From: CAYQNU01 sp964419055
GTDB lineage: Bacteria; Bacteroidota; Bacteroidia; Flavobacteriales_D; Parvicellaceae
Length of the DNA: 64,000 nucleotides
NCBI GenBank assembly: GCA_964419055.1
Contig: CAYQNU010000008.1
Coordinates: 1-64,000, forward strand
Direction: 5' to 3'
Shown here in pieces: positions 53,581-63,065 of this stretch. The notes under the pieces are model-generated. The model ran no database searches. It saw only the letters and a program-made list of their open reading frames with translations, and was not told the DNA's origin. Within the stretch, counting starts at the first letter, position 1. The number at the start of each line of letters is the position of its first letter. The position numbers and the translations under genes were made by a program.

Positions 53581-54186
53581 TTATTTTCCATCCTGTTTAA
53601 TTTCTATTTTTCCGCCTTCTTCTATTTTTATTTCGACATTTTTTGTTGGTTGAACAGGCAATTTTAAGTCATTTGGAACAGGATCACTTATTAAAATTCC
53701 GTTGTCATATTTTTCAATAAAAACTATTTTATTTTCCTTATAATAATACCAATCACCGTGCGGTAAAGAAACTATATTATTTGTATCAACTAAATTCGAT
53801 TTAAAATTACGAACTACAAGCAAATTACCTGATTCATCAAAAATTTGAACTTTACCAATAGGTTGATCATAGTAACAATCACAAGTATGTCGTGTAGTAT
53901 TATTTTTATCATAATATATAACATGACAAGGAGTACATTTTTCCACAGCCGTTTTTAAGAGTAAAACGCTATCATAAACAATCTTACTAACTTCTTTATT
54001 ATCAATAAAATAAAAGGTTTCTTTTGTGACTTTTGTCTTTTTTCTTATCTTTTCGTTTTTTAAAACCTCTTTACTATACATATTGTTTGACCCTATTAAA
54101 ATATTAATAGTATCAAAAATATTTGTTGTTTGACTGATAACTATTTGGGCAGAAACAAAATATAAAATAAATAAAGAAATTTTCAT
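53581..54186 (-). CDS. Secreted small protein of unknown function
   Basis: The ATG at 54186 (MKISLFILYFVSAQIVISQ) gives a signal peptide; the longer frame starts with TTG. The ~201-residue mature protein contains a CTPCHVIYYDKNNTTRHTCDC cysteine cluster and one YwqK-like segment (GDWYYYKENKIVFIEKYDNG). The tail is charged (IKIEEGGKIEIKQDG). It is related in style to the other MORN-type accessory proteins. Confidence 0.55.
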   Translation of the reverse strand: MKISLFILYFVSAQIVISQTTNIFDTINILIGSNNMYSKEVLKNEKIRKKTKVTKETFYFIDNKEVSKIVYDSVLLLKTAVEKCTPCHVIYYDKNNTTRHTCDCYYDQPIGKVQIFDESGNLLVVRNFKSNLVDTNNIVSLPHGDWYYYKENKIVFIEKYDNGILISDPVPNDLKLPVQPTKNVEIKIEEGGKIEIKQDGK

Positions 54187-54204
54187 ATTTTCAAATAATA
54201 CCAA

Positions 54205-54565
54205 TAACGTAAATAGTTGCTTAAAGTTGTGTTCAACTAATAAGCCTTTTAATTTTAACTAAACATAGAGCTAATATATATCTTTTTTTGAATCAAGACA
54301 CAATTTTAGATGCTGTTTTAACTTTTGGTGGTTAGAAAAGTTGTTTTCAAATTCAGTTATACTGGGGGAAAAGTTAGAGCGTATTTTTCAATTTAATGTT
54401 CAAGATTCATAAGAATAGAAGCTTATTAGAGCTAAAAATGGTACAAATAGCAAAGAATATCTTATAGTTTTATCAATAATAATACACGTTTTATGTTGTA
54501 AAAAGGTGTTTATTCTCTACATTTGCATAGTTAACAACGAATTTATACTGGATGAATATTTCAAA
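54205..54565. other. Intergenic stretch with a partial repeat
   Basis: A partial copy of the 53.1-53.6 kb repeat lies at 54255-54325 (GCTAATATATATC, then TTTTTTTGAATCAAGACAC). The remainder up to the antitoxin remnant holds no visible gene. Confidence 0.5.
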
Positions 54566-54808
54566 ATGACTCATCTAGAAATTAGTACATTAGCATCAGG
54601 AAAGAAATAACATTACATATTCCCGATAGTAAATTCCAATTCTTTATGGAATTGGTTAAACAATTAGGCATTGATGCCGACATTAAAGGTATTCACATCC
54701 CTGAAGAGCATAAAAACGAAGTAAAAAGACGTATTGAGGAATCTAAAAAGCACCCTGAAAGGTTATTGGATTGAGATGATGTGAAAAACGAGTTTAAGCT
54801 TGATTAAT
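54566..54808 (+). pseudogene. Antitoxin gene with an in-frame stop
   Basis: The frame from the ATG at 54566 reads MTHLEISTLASGKEITLHIP..., typical of small antitoxins paired with RelE/ParE toxins. A TGA at 54773 cuts it at 69 residues, where relatives usually have a Trp before DDVKNEFKL. The original frame continues to TAA at 54806, which overlaps the toxin start. The truncated product could still fold. Confidence 0.6.
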
Positions 54809-55114
54809 GAGTTTTAAAATAAAAATCGAAGCCGATGCAAAGTTGGATATTCAACAAGCCATTAATTGGTACAACAAGCAATAAAAAGGCTTAGGTAAAA
54901 AATTCTACTCCTTTTATTAAACCAAATTGAAGGATTAAAGAAAAATCCTCATTATGAAATACGTTACGATAGTGTAATGTGTCTTCCAGTGAAAAAGTTC
55001 CCTTTTATGATTCATTACACCGTGGATGAAACTGACAAAATAGTATCGGTAAGATCTGTTTTTCATACTTCGCTCAACCCCGAAAAATGGGAACAACGCA
55101 CTTCGATTAAATAA
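54808..55114 (+). pseudogene. ParE/RelE-type toxin pseudogene
   Basis: Starting at 54808 (MSFKIKIEADAKLDIQQAINWYNKQ) the frame hits TAA after 25 codons. It recovers, shifts frame near TTCTACTCC, and continues in the next frame as NQIEGLKKNPHYEIRYDSVMC...FPFMIHYTVDETDKIVSVRSVFHTSLNPEKW. That is the conserved core and end of RelE/ParE toxins. At least one nonsense change and one frameshift make it dead. Confidence 0.75.
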
Positions 55115-55138
55115 TAATCAAACGTGAAAGGGTGTGAT

Positions 55139-55894
55139 TTACTTCTTCTTCGGTACCGTCATTTTCACCAAATACTTCCCTTGTTTGATGGGGATGACGT
55201 TGGTTTGATTGGGTGTTAAACAAAACTTGATGTCTTCGTTTAAGTTCAATGCTTTTAATCTGCGTCTGTGTGAGGATGCTTTGAGATACCCAAAGAAATT
55301 TTCACTGGCCGAAAGGTACAAAAACTTGGCTGCAATAGACGAATCATGTTCGGAACGGTATTCCCCTGAATTTAATAACTTGTCTACAAAAGCACCTGCA
55401 CATATGGTGTCTTCCAAACAAAAGGTTTCTTTCCAACCGGAACCGAGTAACAGTACATTTCTTTTTTGCTCAATGAGCCAATTGGCCAACGCATCCAAAT
55501 TTAAGAAGGAACCGATTACAACAGTATTTGCTTTTCGTGCCGCATGAATGGCTTGTGTTCCGTTGGTAGTGGTAATTACAATCGTTTTTCCTTTGTATTC
55601 GCCATTCAGATAAACCAATGGTGAATTTCCAATTTTAAATCCTTCTACAATTTGTCCCTTGCGCTCTGCAGCTACTATATAGCCTTCTTTTTTGTATTCA
55701 AATGCTTCTTCTAACGTAGCCACTGGTATCATTTTTTTGACACCGTATTGAAAGGCTGTACAGATGGCTGAAGTAGCTCTTAAAACATCAATAACAACAA
55801 CGATATCAATATCCTCGTTGTACAACTCATAAGAGCGAGGTGTAAAACACACCTCAACTCTTGGTTTCTTATTAATACTTGTAGTAGGACTCAC
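55139..55894 (-). CDS. comB: 2-phosphosulfolactate phosphatase family protein (ComB)
   Basis: The protein has 251 residues with ComB-family blocks DIVVVIDVLRATSAICTAF, GEYKGKTIVITTTNGTQAI and GSFLNLDALANWL. ComB removes phosphate from 2-phosphosulfolactate in coenzyme M or sulfolactate metabolism; in Bacteroidota the physiological role is unclear. It starts with GTG two bases behind gcvT and is translationally coupled to it. Confidence 0.9.
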   Translation of the reverse strand: MSPTTSINKKPRVEVCFTPRSYELYNEDIDIVVVIDVLRATSAICTAFQYGVKKMIPVATLEEAFEYKKEGYIVAAERKGQIVEGFKIGNSPLVYLNGEYKGKTIVITTTNGTQAIHAARKANTVVIGSFLNLDALANWLIEQKRNVLLLGSGWKETFCLEDTICAGAFVDKLLNSGEYRSEHDSSIAAKFLYLSASENFFGYLKASSHRRRLKALNLNEDIKFCLTPNQTNVIPIKQGKYLVKMTVPKKK

Positions 55895-55896
55895 GA

Positions 55897-56988
55897 TTAA
55901 TTGGCTTTGTAAAACGGATAAGCAACTACTTTTGCTTCAATTTTTTTGTCTCTAATTTCAATATAAATGGTTGAACCTACTGAAGCATGCTCGGTTGCCA
56001 CATAACCCATTCCTATTGCTTTTTTAAGTGATGGCGCCATCGTTCCAGAAGTTACTATACCAATGTTTTTTCCATTAGCATCTACGATGATGTAATCGTG
56101 TCTTGGAATACCTTTATCTACTAATTCAAACCCTACCAATTTGCGCGAAACACCCGCTTCTTTTTGAGCTTTTAATGCTTGGCTATTGGTAAATTCTTTG
56201 GTGAATTTAGTAATCCAACCCAAACCTGCTTCGATAGGTGAAGTAGTATCGTTGATATCGTTTCCATACAAGCAGAATCCCATTTCCAAACGCAACGTAT
56301 CACGAGCAGCTAAACCGATTGGTTTGATTCCAGCTGATTTTCCCGCTTCAAACAATTTATTCCAAATTTGTTCTACTTCATTGTTTTTACAATAAATCTC
56401 AAATCCACCGCTTCCCGTATAACCAGTAGCAGAAATAATTACGTGTTCGATTCCTGCAAAAGGACCTACTTCAAAATGGTAATATTTAATCGTTGACAAA
56501 TCAACAGATGTTAAGGTTTGCATTACGGCAACTGCTTTAGGACCTTGAATGGCCAATAAGGAATAATCGTCTGAAAGATTACGCATTTCAACGCCTGAAT
56601 CATTAAAAGAAGAAATCCAATTCCAATCTTTTTCAATATTAGAAGCATTTACTACCAATAAATATTGCTCTTCTTTAATTTTATATACTAATAAATCATC
56701 TACAATTCCACCGTCTTTATTTGGTAAACATGAATATTGAGCTCTTCCAATAGTCAAAGTAGAAGCATCATTTGAGGTTACTTTTTGAATAAGGGCCAAA
56801 GCGTTTGGTCCTGTCAATAAAAACTCTCCCATATGCGAAACATCAAAAACACCTACTCCTGTGCGAACTGTTTCGTGCTCAGCGTTTACGCCTTCATATT
56901 GAACAGGCATATTGTATCCTGCAAATGGTACCATCTTAGCTCCTAGTGCTTCGTGAATGTGTGATAATGCGGTATTTTTGATTGACAT
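55897..56988 (-). CDS. gcvT: Aminomethyltransferase of the glycine cleavage system (T protein)
   Basis: The protein has 363 residues with GVFDVSHMGEFLLTGPNALALIQKV, LLAIQGPKA, ATGYTGSGGFEIYC, GLAARDTLRLEMGFCLYGNDI and the late SGTMAPSLKKAIGMGYV. It transfers the methylene carbon of glycine to tetrahydrofolate. A minus-strand TACATTTG box lies at 57021-57014. gcvH and gcvP are not in the window. Confidence 0.96.
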   Translation of the reverse strand: MSIKNTALSHIHEALGAKMVPFAGYNMPVQYEGVNAEHETVRTGVGVFDVSHMGEFLLTGPNALALIQKVTSNDASTLTIGRAQYSCLPNKDGGIVDDLLVYKIKEEQYLLVVNASNIEKDWNWISSFNDSGVEMRNLSDDYSLLAIQGPKAVAVMQTLTSVDLSTIKYYHFEVGPFAGIEHVIISATGYTGSGGFEIYCKNNEVEQIWNKLFEAGKSAGIKPIGLAARDTLRLEMGFCLYGNDINDTTSPIEAGLGWITKFTKEFTNSQALKAQKEAGVSRKLVGFELVDKGIPRHDYIIVDANGKNIGIVTSGTMAPSLKKAIGMGYVATEHASVGSTIYIEIRDKKIEAKVVAYPFYKAN

Positions 56989-57209
56989 ACTTTTTATGGT
57001 TTATGATAATGCGCAAATGTAACAACTCGTTTAGAAATAGATTAATATATTTAATAAAATATTTTGATAGCGTTTCTAATTTTCAATTCTTTCATTTATT
57101 GGAAAAAATAAAGTTGCCTTCAATATTATATGCTGAACATACTTTTTATCGTGAAGCAACGTTATGGAAAATCATGCGTTATTATTTTGCAAACTAAACA
57201 TCACCAACT

Positions 57210-57767
57210 ATGAATATGTTAAAAATCCTTTTCGCTTTTTTTGTTGCATTTATATTGGCATTTCCAACCTTTGCTTCTACTTATCAAAATGACACTACTA
57301 ATTATGCTAAGAAAAAGAATATAGTGGAGATATTACCTGTAGAATTTGCTTTTAACAGGTTGGGGTTTTCCTATGAAAGGGTATTAAACGAGTACATAAG
57401 TTTGAGATTTCCTTTGCAAATTTCAGTTGGTGATAATTTCAATAGCACCATTAGATATGGTTTGGGAACTCAACTTCTTTTCTTTCCATTAAAACATAAA
57501 GTGGTTTCTTATTTTGCAGGTATTTCAGCAAAAGGTGGAATCATTCAAGATTATTATCCATATCATCTAATGGATCTTATTTACCCTTATCCTTATCAAA
57601 TGAATAAAAAATTCTTTTTACCAGAACTTTTAAATGGCATGCGGATTAATTTGGGAGAACATTTTTGTTTAAGTTCTTCTTTTGGTATGGGTTTTATCAA
57701 AATCGAAGGATTCGACCAATTACAATTCAAAGCAACCGGAAACTTTGGTATGGGATTTAAATTTTAA
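57210..57767 (+). CDS. Secreted probable beta-barrel protein, paralogue 1
   Basis: The protein has 185 residues with a signal peptide (MNMLKILFAFFVAFILAFPTFA). The mature part has alternating strands ending in aromatic residues (NIVEILPVEFAFNRLGFSYERV...NFGMGFKF), like DUF3575-type outer membrane proteins. Its closest visible relative is the next gene, 11 bases downstream. Function unknown. Confidence 0.6.
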   Translation: MNMLKILFAFFVAFILAFPTFASTYQNDTTNYAKKKNIVEILPVEFAFNRLGFSYERVLNEYISLRFPLQISVGDNFNSTIRYGLGTQLLFFPLKHKVVSYFAGISAKGGIIQDYYPYHLMDLIYPYPYQMNKKFFLPELLNGMRINLGEHFCLSSSFGMGFIKIEGFDQLQFKATGNFGMGFKF

Positions 57768-57778
57768 AAATAAACCAA

Positions 57779-58390
57779 ATGAAAAAAATAACCTTTTTAC
57801 TTATTTTAACAGCTATAATTCAATCCACGACTTTTAGTCAATTGGGTTACTTTATGATCGGAGACGCACTCGCTAAAAAGAACCAAACAGATACGGTTCA
57901 GTATGATCATTGTAAAAATTTAATAGAAATTCAACCATCAGAATTCGCTTTATATCGATTTGGGATTTCTTATGAACGTATGTTGTCTTCCTACTTTACT
58001 ATTAAGGTACCCATTATTATTGGCTTTGCACCTAACCCTAATAGTTTAATGGTTAATAATGCTTATATTAACAACAGTTTTGGAGTTCAAGGTTTGTTTT
58101 TCCCTTTAAAACATAAATTTTTTAGTTATTTTGCTGGATTATCATTAAGAGCGGGTATTGTAAAATCTCAAAATTCACGAACCTATTTTAATGGTTATTA
58201 TACCTATACAGAATCCTACTATGAAGATCTAAAATTCTTTTTACCTGAAATTCTTAACGGATTTAGAGTCAATCTTGGACAACACTTTTCGTTAACCAGC
58301 ACATTGGGAATTGGGTTTTTGAAAAAAGATGACCCTTACGGAGTCAAACCTCATGTGTCCGCTCAATTTGGAATGGGAATTAAATTTTAA
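57779..58390 (+). CDS. Secreted probable beta-barrel protein, paralogue 2
   Basis: The protein has 203 residues with a signal peptide (MKKITFLLILTAIIQSTTFSQ). It aligns throughout with the preceding gene (NLIEIQPSEFALYRFGISYERML, FFPLKHKFFSYFAGLSLRAGI, NGFRVNLGQHFSL, GMGIKF), so the pair is a tandem duplication in one operon. A small outer-membrane barrel is likely from the C-terminal Phe and strand pattern. Confidence 0.6.
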   Translation: MKKITFLLILTAIIQSTTFSQLGYFMIGDALAKKNQTDTVQYDHCKNLIEIQPSEFALYRFGISYERMLSSYFTIKVPIIIGFAPNPNSLMVNNAYINNSFGVQGLFFPLKHKFFSYFAGLSLRAGIVKSQNSRTYFNGYYTYTESYYEDLKFFLPEILNGFRVNLGQHFSLTSTLGIGFLKKDDPYGVKPHVSAQFGMGIKF

Positions 58391-58460
58391 CCACCTTCAT
58401 TACCATTTTCCTATTCACAATTTCTTTCCAAACTCATTATATTGAGTAATTTTGTGCCTT

Positions 58461-58865
58461 ATGGCAGAAAACACTATCAAACTCACCGTGAGAGGGTATC
58501 ATTTAGATGGATACAATCACGTTAATAACGCACGTTATTTAGAATTTTTAGAGGAAGCTCGTTGGCAGTATTTTGATAATCTTCAAAATCATTCCCTCAG
58601 TGATTTGCCTTGGGCATTTGTAATTGTCAATATCAACATTAATTATCGATATCCCGCAACAGCAGGAAATGAATTATATATTAGCACAACATTAGAATCT
58701 ATTGGTGAAAAAAGTGTGGTGTTTGCACAAGAAATCAAATTGGCCGATGGTAAACCCGTTGTTGACGCTAAAGTTACTTTCGTAATTTTGGATAAAAAAA
58801 CAGGCAAATCATTGAAAATTGAAGGTGAAATTGAACAAATTTTGAATAAAGTACGTGTCGTTTAA
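58461..58865 (+). CDS. Acyl-CoA thioesterase (YbgC/FcbC hot-dog fold)
   Basis: Start at the ATG at 58461 (MAENTIKLTVRGYHLDGYNHVNNARYLEFLEEARW). The ~134 residues show the hot-dog motif with NHVNNARYLEFLE, typical of 4-hydroxybenzoyl-CoA thioesterase-like proteins. A TAATTTTG box (58447-58454) lies so close that the mRNA should be leaderless. The end overlaps hrpB by 11 bases. Confidence 0.85.
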   Translation: MAENTIKLTVRGYHLDGYNHVNNARYLEFLEEARWQYFDNLQNHSLSDLPWAFVIVNININYRYPATAGNELYISTTLESIGEKSVVFAQEIKLADGKPVVDAKVTFVILDKKTGKSLKIEGEIEQILNKVRVV

Positions 58866-61353
58866 TTATCTTTCCATTGATTTACCCGTTGTAGAAATTA
58901 TTCCACAACTTCAAGCTGCTTTGGCTAAAAATGATGTGGTGGTACTTTCTGCCCCAACAGGTGCCGGAAAAAGTACCTTACTGCCTCTAACCTTATTGCA
59001 TGAAACGTGGCTTCAAGGTAAAAAAATAATTGTTTTGGAACCCAGAAGATTGGCCGCTAAAACCATTGCTTACCGTATGGCGCAATTGCTGGGTGAAGAA
59101 GTCGGCAATACGATTGGTTATCGAATTAAAATGGAAACACGGGTTTCAACAAACACCCGATTAGAGGTCATTACTGAAGGTATATTAACCAAAATGCTGC
59201 AATCCGATCCTGAATTATCTGATATTGGATTGATTTTGTTTGATGAATTTCACGAACGCAGTCTGCACGCTGATTTAGCCTTAGCATTGTGCCGTGATGC
59301 TCAAAAAATAGTGCGTCCCGATTTAAAAATGGTCATCATGTCGGCTACCCTCAATATTGGTGATTTGAGTACACTACTTCAAGCTCCCGTAGTGGAAAGC
59401 AAAGGTCGACAATTTCCCGTGAGCATCAATTATGGTGGAGATACGGAATTGTCCTCTTTAGCTGAAATGGTGTGCAAGCAAGTAATCGAAGTGTACGAAA
59501 AACATGAAGGGGATGTATTGGTTTTTCTTCCAGGCGAAGGAGATATTCACAAATGCACAGCCTTATTGAGTCAGTCATCAAAACTCAAGGGTTGTAAATT
59601 GCATCCCTTATTTGGTATGTTGCCGATGAATAAACAAATGGCCGCTTTGATGCCGGATAGAGAAGGCAATCGAAAAATTGTTTTGGCGACTTCCATTGCC
59701 GAAACAAGTTTGACCATTGAAGGAATAACCGTAGTAGTAGATAGCGGATTTGGAAAAACACAACGTTTTGATCCAAAATCAGGATTATCTCGATTAGAAA
59801 CCATTCAAATTTCGAATGATGTAGCCGACCAACGCACCGGAAGAGCTGGAAGATTGACAAATGGACATTGTTACAGAATGTGGTCAAAAGCCACGCAAGC
59901 ACGAATAAAAGAACATCGAACACCTGAAATCTTAGAAGCCGATTTGAGTTCGTTGGTTTTGGATTTATACCTATGGGGAACTAAAAACCCCAATGATTTA
60001 ATTTGGCTCAATCCACCTCCAATAGGAGCCTTACAGGCTGCAGAAGAAACCTTGGAAAACTTAGAAGCCATCGTGGACAAAAAAGTCACCGAACATGGAA
60101 AAGCCATTCATAATTTACCGTGTCATCCGCGTATTGCACACATGCTCATCAAAGCCGATGAATTTGGTCTGGCACATTTAGCCACCGATATAGCTGCTCT
60201 TTTGGAAGAACGTGACCCATTGAGAGAAGCAGGTGCCGATATTACCGAACGTATTGAATTATTGCGAAAATATAGAGCAGAAAATCGATTGGGTAAAGGA
60301 TTTACAAAAATTGAAAAAAATGCGGGGTACTACCGAAGTTTATTAAATTTAGAAACCGAAAACGATCATCTTGATGCCACAGAAGCTGGATTGCTGATTT
60401 CATTTGCCTATCCCGAACGGATTGCGGGTGCACGTCCTGGAAATAACGCCCAATTTCAATTGGCAAATGGGCGATTGGCCATGATTGGACATAAAGATAA
60501 CTTAGCTCATGAACCTTGGTTGGCCGTGGCTCACGCTGATGCAAGAGATGGAATGGGAAAAATTCATTTAGCTGCACCACTCAATCCAAAAGATTTAGCC
60601 ACGTTAGTAAAAACAATTGACAACGTGAGTTGGGACACTAAAAAAGGCGGACTTATAGCTGCCACCGAAATGCGGATTGGAAGTATTGTACTGAGCAGCA
60701 GACCCCTGCAACAATTTGATAAAAATCAAAAGATAAAAGCCATTTGCCAAGCCTTAAAAAAAGAAGGTGAAAACTTACTCGATTTTAATGAAAAAACCAT
60801 TCAATTACAAAACAGAATAGCTTCTCTTACCCTTTGGAATCCAGACGAAAAATGGCCTGATTTCTCCACTCAAACGTTATTGCTGACAACCGAAAATTGG
60901 CTTTCTACCTACCTTGATTCCATCAAAAAAAATGAAGATTTAAAGAAATTAGATTTGTTTATCATCCTATTGAATACGTTGAGTTGGGAACAACAACAAT
61001 TGTTGTCGGAGCTAGCTCCAGAAAAAATCGAAGTTCCCAGTGGATCTAAAATCCCTCTTTTTTATCATGCAAATGGTCAAACGCCCATTCTTTCGGTTCG
61101 TTTGCAAGAATTATTTGGTATGTTGACCACTCCTACAATAAATAACGGTAAAAATTCGGTCGTTTTGCATTTGTTATCACCTGGTTACAAACCTGTGCAA
61201 GTTACCTCTGATTTACAAAGCTTTTGGAGCACTACCTATCAAGAGGTGAAAAAAGAATTGAAAAGAAGATACCCAAAACATTCCTGGCCCGAAAATCCAT
61301 TTGAAGCAAAAGCCATAAGTGGTGCGGTTAGAAAACATATACCTTCCAAATAG
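58855..61353 (+). CDS. hrpB: ATP-dependent RNA helicase HrpB
   Basis: The protein has 832 residues, starting at a GTG that overlaps the thioesterase gene. DEAH-family motifs are present: APTGAGKST (I), DEFHERS (II), MSATLN (III), TSIAETSLTIEG (V) and QRTGRAGR (VI). The helicase-associated and HrpB C-terminal regions follow at normal length. HrpB helicases are widespread but their RNA target is poorly known. Confidence 0.95.
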   Translation: MSFNYLSIDLPVVEIIPQLQAALAKNDVVVLSAPTGAGKSTLLPLTLLHETWLQGKKIIVLEPRRLAAKTIAYRMAQLLGEEVGNTIGYRIKMETRVSTNTRLEVITEGILTKMLQSDPELSDIGLILFDEFHERSLHADLALALCRDAQKIVRPDLKMVIMSATLNIGDLSTLLQAPVVESKGRQFPVSINYGGDTELSSLAEMVCKQVIEVYEKHEGDVLVFLPGEGDIHKCTALLSQSSKLKGCKLHPLFGMLPMNKQMAALMPDREGNRKIVLATSIAETSLTIEGITVVVDSGFGKTQRFDPKSGLSRLETIQISNDVADQRTGRAGRLTNGHCYRMWSKATQARIKEHRTPEILEADLSSLVLDLYLWGTKNPNDLIWLNPPPIGALQAAEETLENLEAIVDKKVTEHGKAIHNLPCHPRIAHMLIKADEFGLAHLATDIAALLEERDPLREAGADITERIELLRKYRAENRLGKGFTKIEKNAGYYRSLLNLETENDHLDATEAGLLISFAYPERIAGARPGNNAQFQLANGRLAMIGHKDNLAHEPWLAVAHADARDGMGKIHLAAPLNPKDLATLVKTIDNVSWDTKKGGLIAATEMRIGSIVLSSRPLQQFDKNQKIKAICQALKKEGENLLDFNEKTIQLQNRIASLTLWNPDEKWPDFSTQTLLLTTENWLSTYLDSIKKNEDLKKLDLFIILLNTLSWEQQQLLSELAPEKIEVPSGSKIPLFYHANGQTPILSVRLQELFGMLTTPTINNGKNSVVLHLLSPGYKPVQVTSDLQSFWSTTYQEVKKELKRRYPKHSWPENPFEAKAISGAVRKHIPSK

Positions 61354-62036
61354 TGAATCCAACTGTTTTATATGAAGATGCGTATTGTTTGGCGGTGAAT
61401 AAACCCAACAATATGTTGGTACACCATTCGCATCAAGCCAGAAATTTAACCGAAACAGTTTCACTGGTTGAATGGTTGAGAGATACCCTTCAGCAAGTTG
61501 CTTTTCCTGTGCATCGACTCGACCATAAAACTTCAGGAATTGTGCTTTTTTGCAAGGATACACAGCATGTTTCAGCATTTCAAAACTTATTTGACACACA
61601 ACAAATAGAAAAAAACTATTTAGCGTTGGTTCGAGGACATATTTTTGGTGAAGGAATCATAAACTCTCCTGTTAAAAACGAACGAGGAAATTATAAATCA
61701 GCTGAAACACACTATAAATCTTTCGAACACTATACCCTTGAAATAGCGGTGGAGCCCTATCCTACTTCACGTTATACATTAATTGAGTTTACCCCAAAAA
61801 CGGGTCGTACGCATCAATTAAGGATTCATGCCAATAAGTTGGCGCATCCCATTATTGGTGACCCCAAACACGGCAATCGTCACCATAATCATATGTTTGA
61901 AGAACAACTGCAATTACCAAATCTGTTCTTACACGCTCACCGACTTTCGTTTATTCATCCCTTTACCCAAGAACGTATTGTTTTGAAAGCGTCATTACCT
62001 GAATTTTGGGAATCTTTTAAACAAAAAGTGAACTAG
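61353..62036 (+). CDS. RluA-family pseudouridine synthase (TruC-like)
   Basis: The protein has 227 residues from a GTG start that shares one base with the hrpB stop. The catalytic Asp is in VHRLDHKTSGIVLF, and GRTHQLRIHANKLAHPIIGDPKHG follows. It has no S4 domain, like TruC, which modifies U65 of some tRNAs; a 23S rRNA target is also possible. The end overlaps the convergent DUF72 gene by 20 bases. Confidence 0.9.
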   Translation: MNPTVLYEDAYCLAVNKPNNMLVHHSHQARNLTETVSLVEWLRDTLQQVAFPVHRLDHKTSGIVLFCKDTQHVSAFQNLFDTQQIEKNYLALVRGHIFGEGIINSPVKNERGNYKSAETHYKSFEHYTLEIAVEPYPTSRYTLIEFTPKTGRTHQLRIHANKLAHPIIGDPKHGNRHHNHMFEEQLQLPNLFLHAHRLSFIHPFTQERIVLKASLPEFWESFKQKVN

Positions 62037-62922
62037 TGCTGTAATCCTTCAACAAAGGAATTTCAGATTTCAACCGCTGATTTATTTGTGCAATCAAATC
62101 ATTGAAAAAGTATAGCGTAAAGGCTCGATTATCTCCTTCATGTACATAAAACCAAAACGTATTGACGCCTTTTGAAATGAGTTCTTCAATTCGATTGACC
62201 CATTGAGTTATTCTAAACGCCTCACTTTTATCATCATAGCGACCAACGTAACGGGTAAAAAAATGATTATTAACCACACAAAAATGCAATACATCTCTTC
62301 TTCCAGGGGTATCGGTAAGCACTGGGATGATGTTATTTTCAGCGAACAAGTGTTGCCATTCTTGAAGAATAACTGCATCAGAAAACCATTCGGGAGCCCT
62401 TAATTCCAAAGCAAAGAGCATATCTTGAGGCAAGGATTTTACAAATTGTTGCAGCCCACTAAAATTATCGGGTCTGAGATAATTGGCCATCGTACAAAAA
62501 GCAACTCCATTTTTATTACCCAATGAATCCAGTGCTACTAAAAATTCATCCAATTTATACCGAGCCATGTCATCATTGATATCTTTGCGATGCGTAACTA
62601 CTTGAGGGATTTTCATTGAAAATTTAAAACCTTCAGGGACCTCATCTCTCCAATGAGCTATAGTTTCTATTTTGGGTGTGCCATAGCGTGTGGCATTGAC
62701 TTCAATACTGTTGAATTGAGCGCTGTAGGCTTTTAAAAAATCTTTTTGTTTGGTTTTCAGTGGAAAAACATTTCCTAAATAATTTTTGTCTCCCCAAACC
62801 GGTCCACCAAAGTAAAATTGTATTAATGTCGTTTTGGGTTCACAAGAAATAGAATTAACTACATTCACTGGTGGAAATGTAAAATCTACATCGGTGGTAT
62901 GCTCTAAAACGCCAAATTTCAT
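62017..62922 (-). CDS. DUF72-family protein
   Basis: The 301 residues follow the DUF72 (YecE-like) barrel pattern: FYFGGPVWGDKNYLGNVFP, FNSIEVNATRYGTPKIETIAHWRDEVPEGFKFSMKIPQVVTH and the later HEGDNRAFTLYFFNDLIAQI. The family's enzymatic role is not established. Convergent overlap with the pseudouridine synthase gene. Confidence 0.88.
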   Translation of the reverse strand: MKFGVLEHTTDVDFTFPPVNVVNSISCEPKTTLIQFYFGGPVWGDKNYLGNVFPLKTKQKDFLKAYSAQFNSIEVNATRYGTPKIETIAHWRDEVPEGFKFSMKIPQVVTHRKDINDDMARYKLDEFLVALDSLGNKNGVAFCTMANYLRPDNFSGLQQFVKSLPQDMLFALELRAPEWFSDAVILQEWQHLFAENNIIPVLTDTPGRRDVLHFCVVNNHFFTRYVGRYDDKSEAFRITQWVNRIEELISKGVNTFWFYVHEGDNRAFTLYFFNDLIAQINQRLKSEIPLLKDYSTSSLFV

Positions 62923-62998
62923 ACTTCAAAAGTAATTAAAATTGGCTGTCAATAAAGACAACTTCTTTAGCCTTTTTTTGGTTTATTATTAACAACCC

Positions 62999-63029
62999 GT
63001 TGCATCTTTCAATTATTGAATTATTTTTG
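62999..63029 (+). promoter_or_regulatory. Promoter of bioB
   Basis: GTTG (62999-63002), 19 bases, then TATTTTTG (63022-63029) fits the Bacteroidota promoter layout and lies 36 bases before the bioB start. No BirA operator is recognised. Confidence 0.6.
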
Positions 63030-63065
63030 TAATCTGTTTTTTTAAACAACACTTAAATCAAACGC

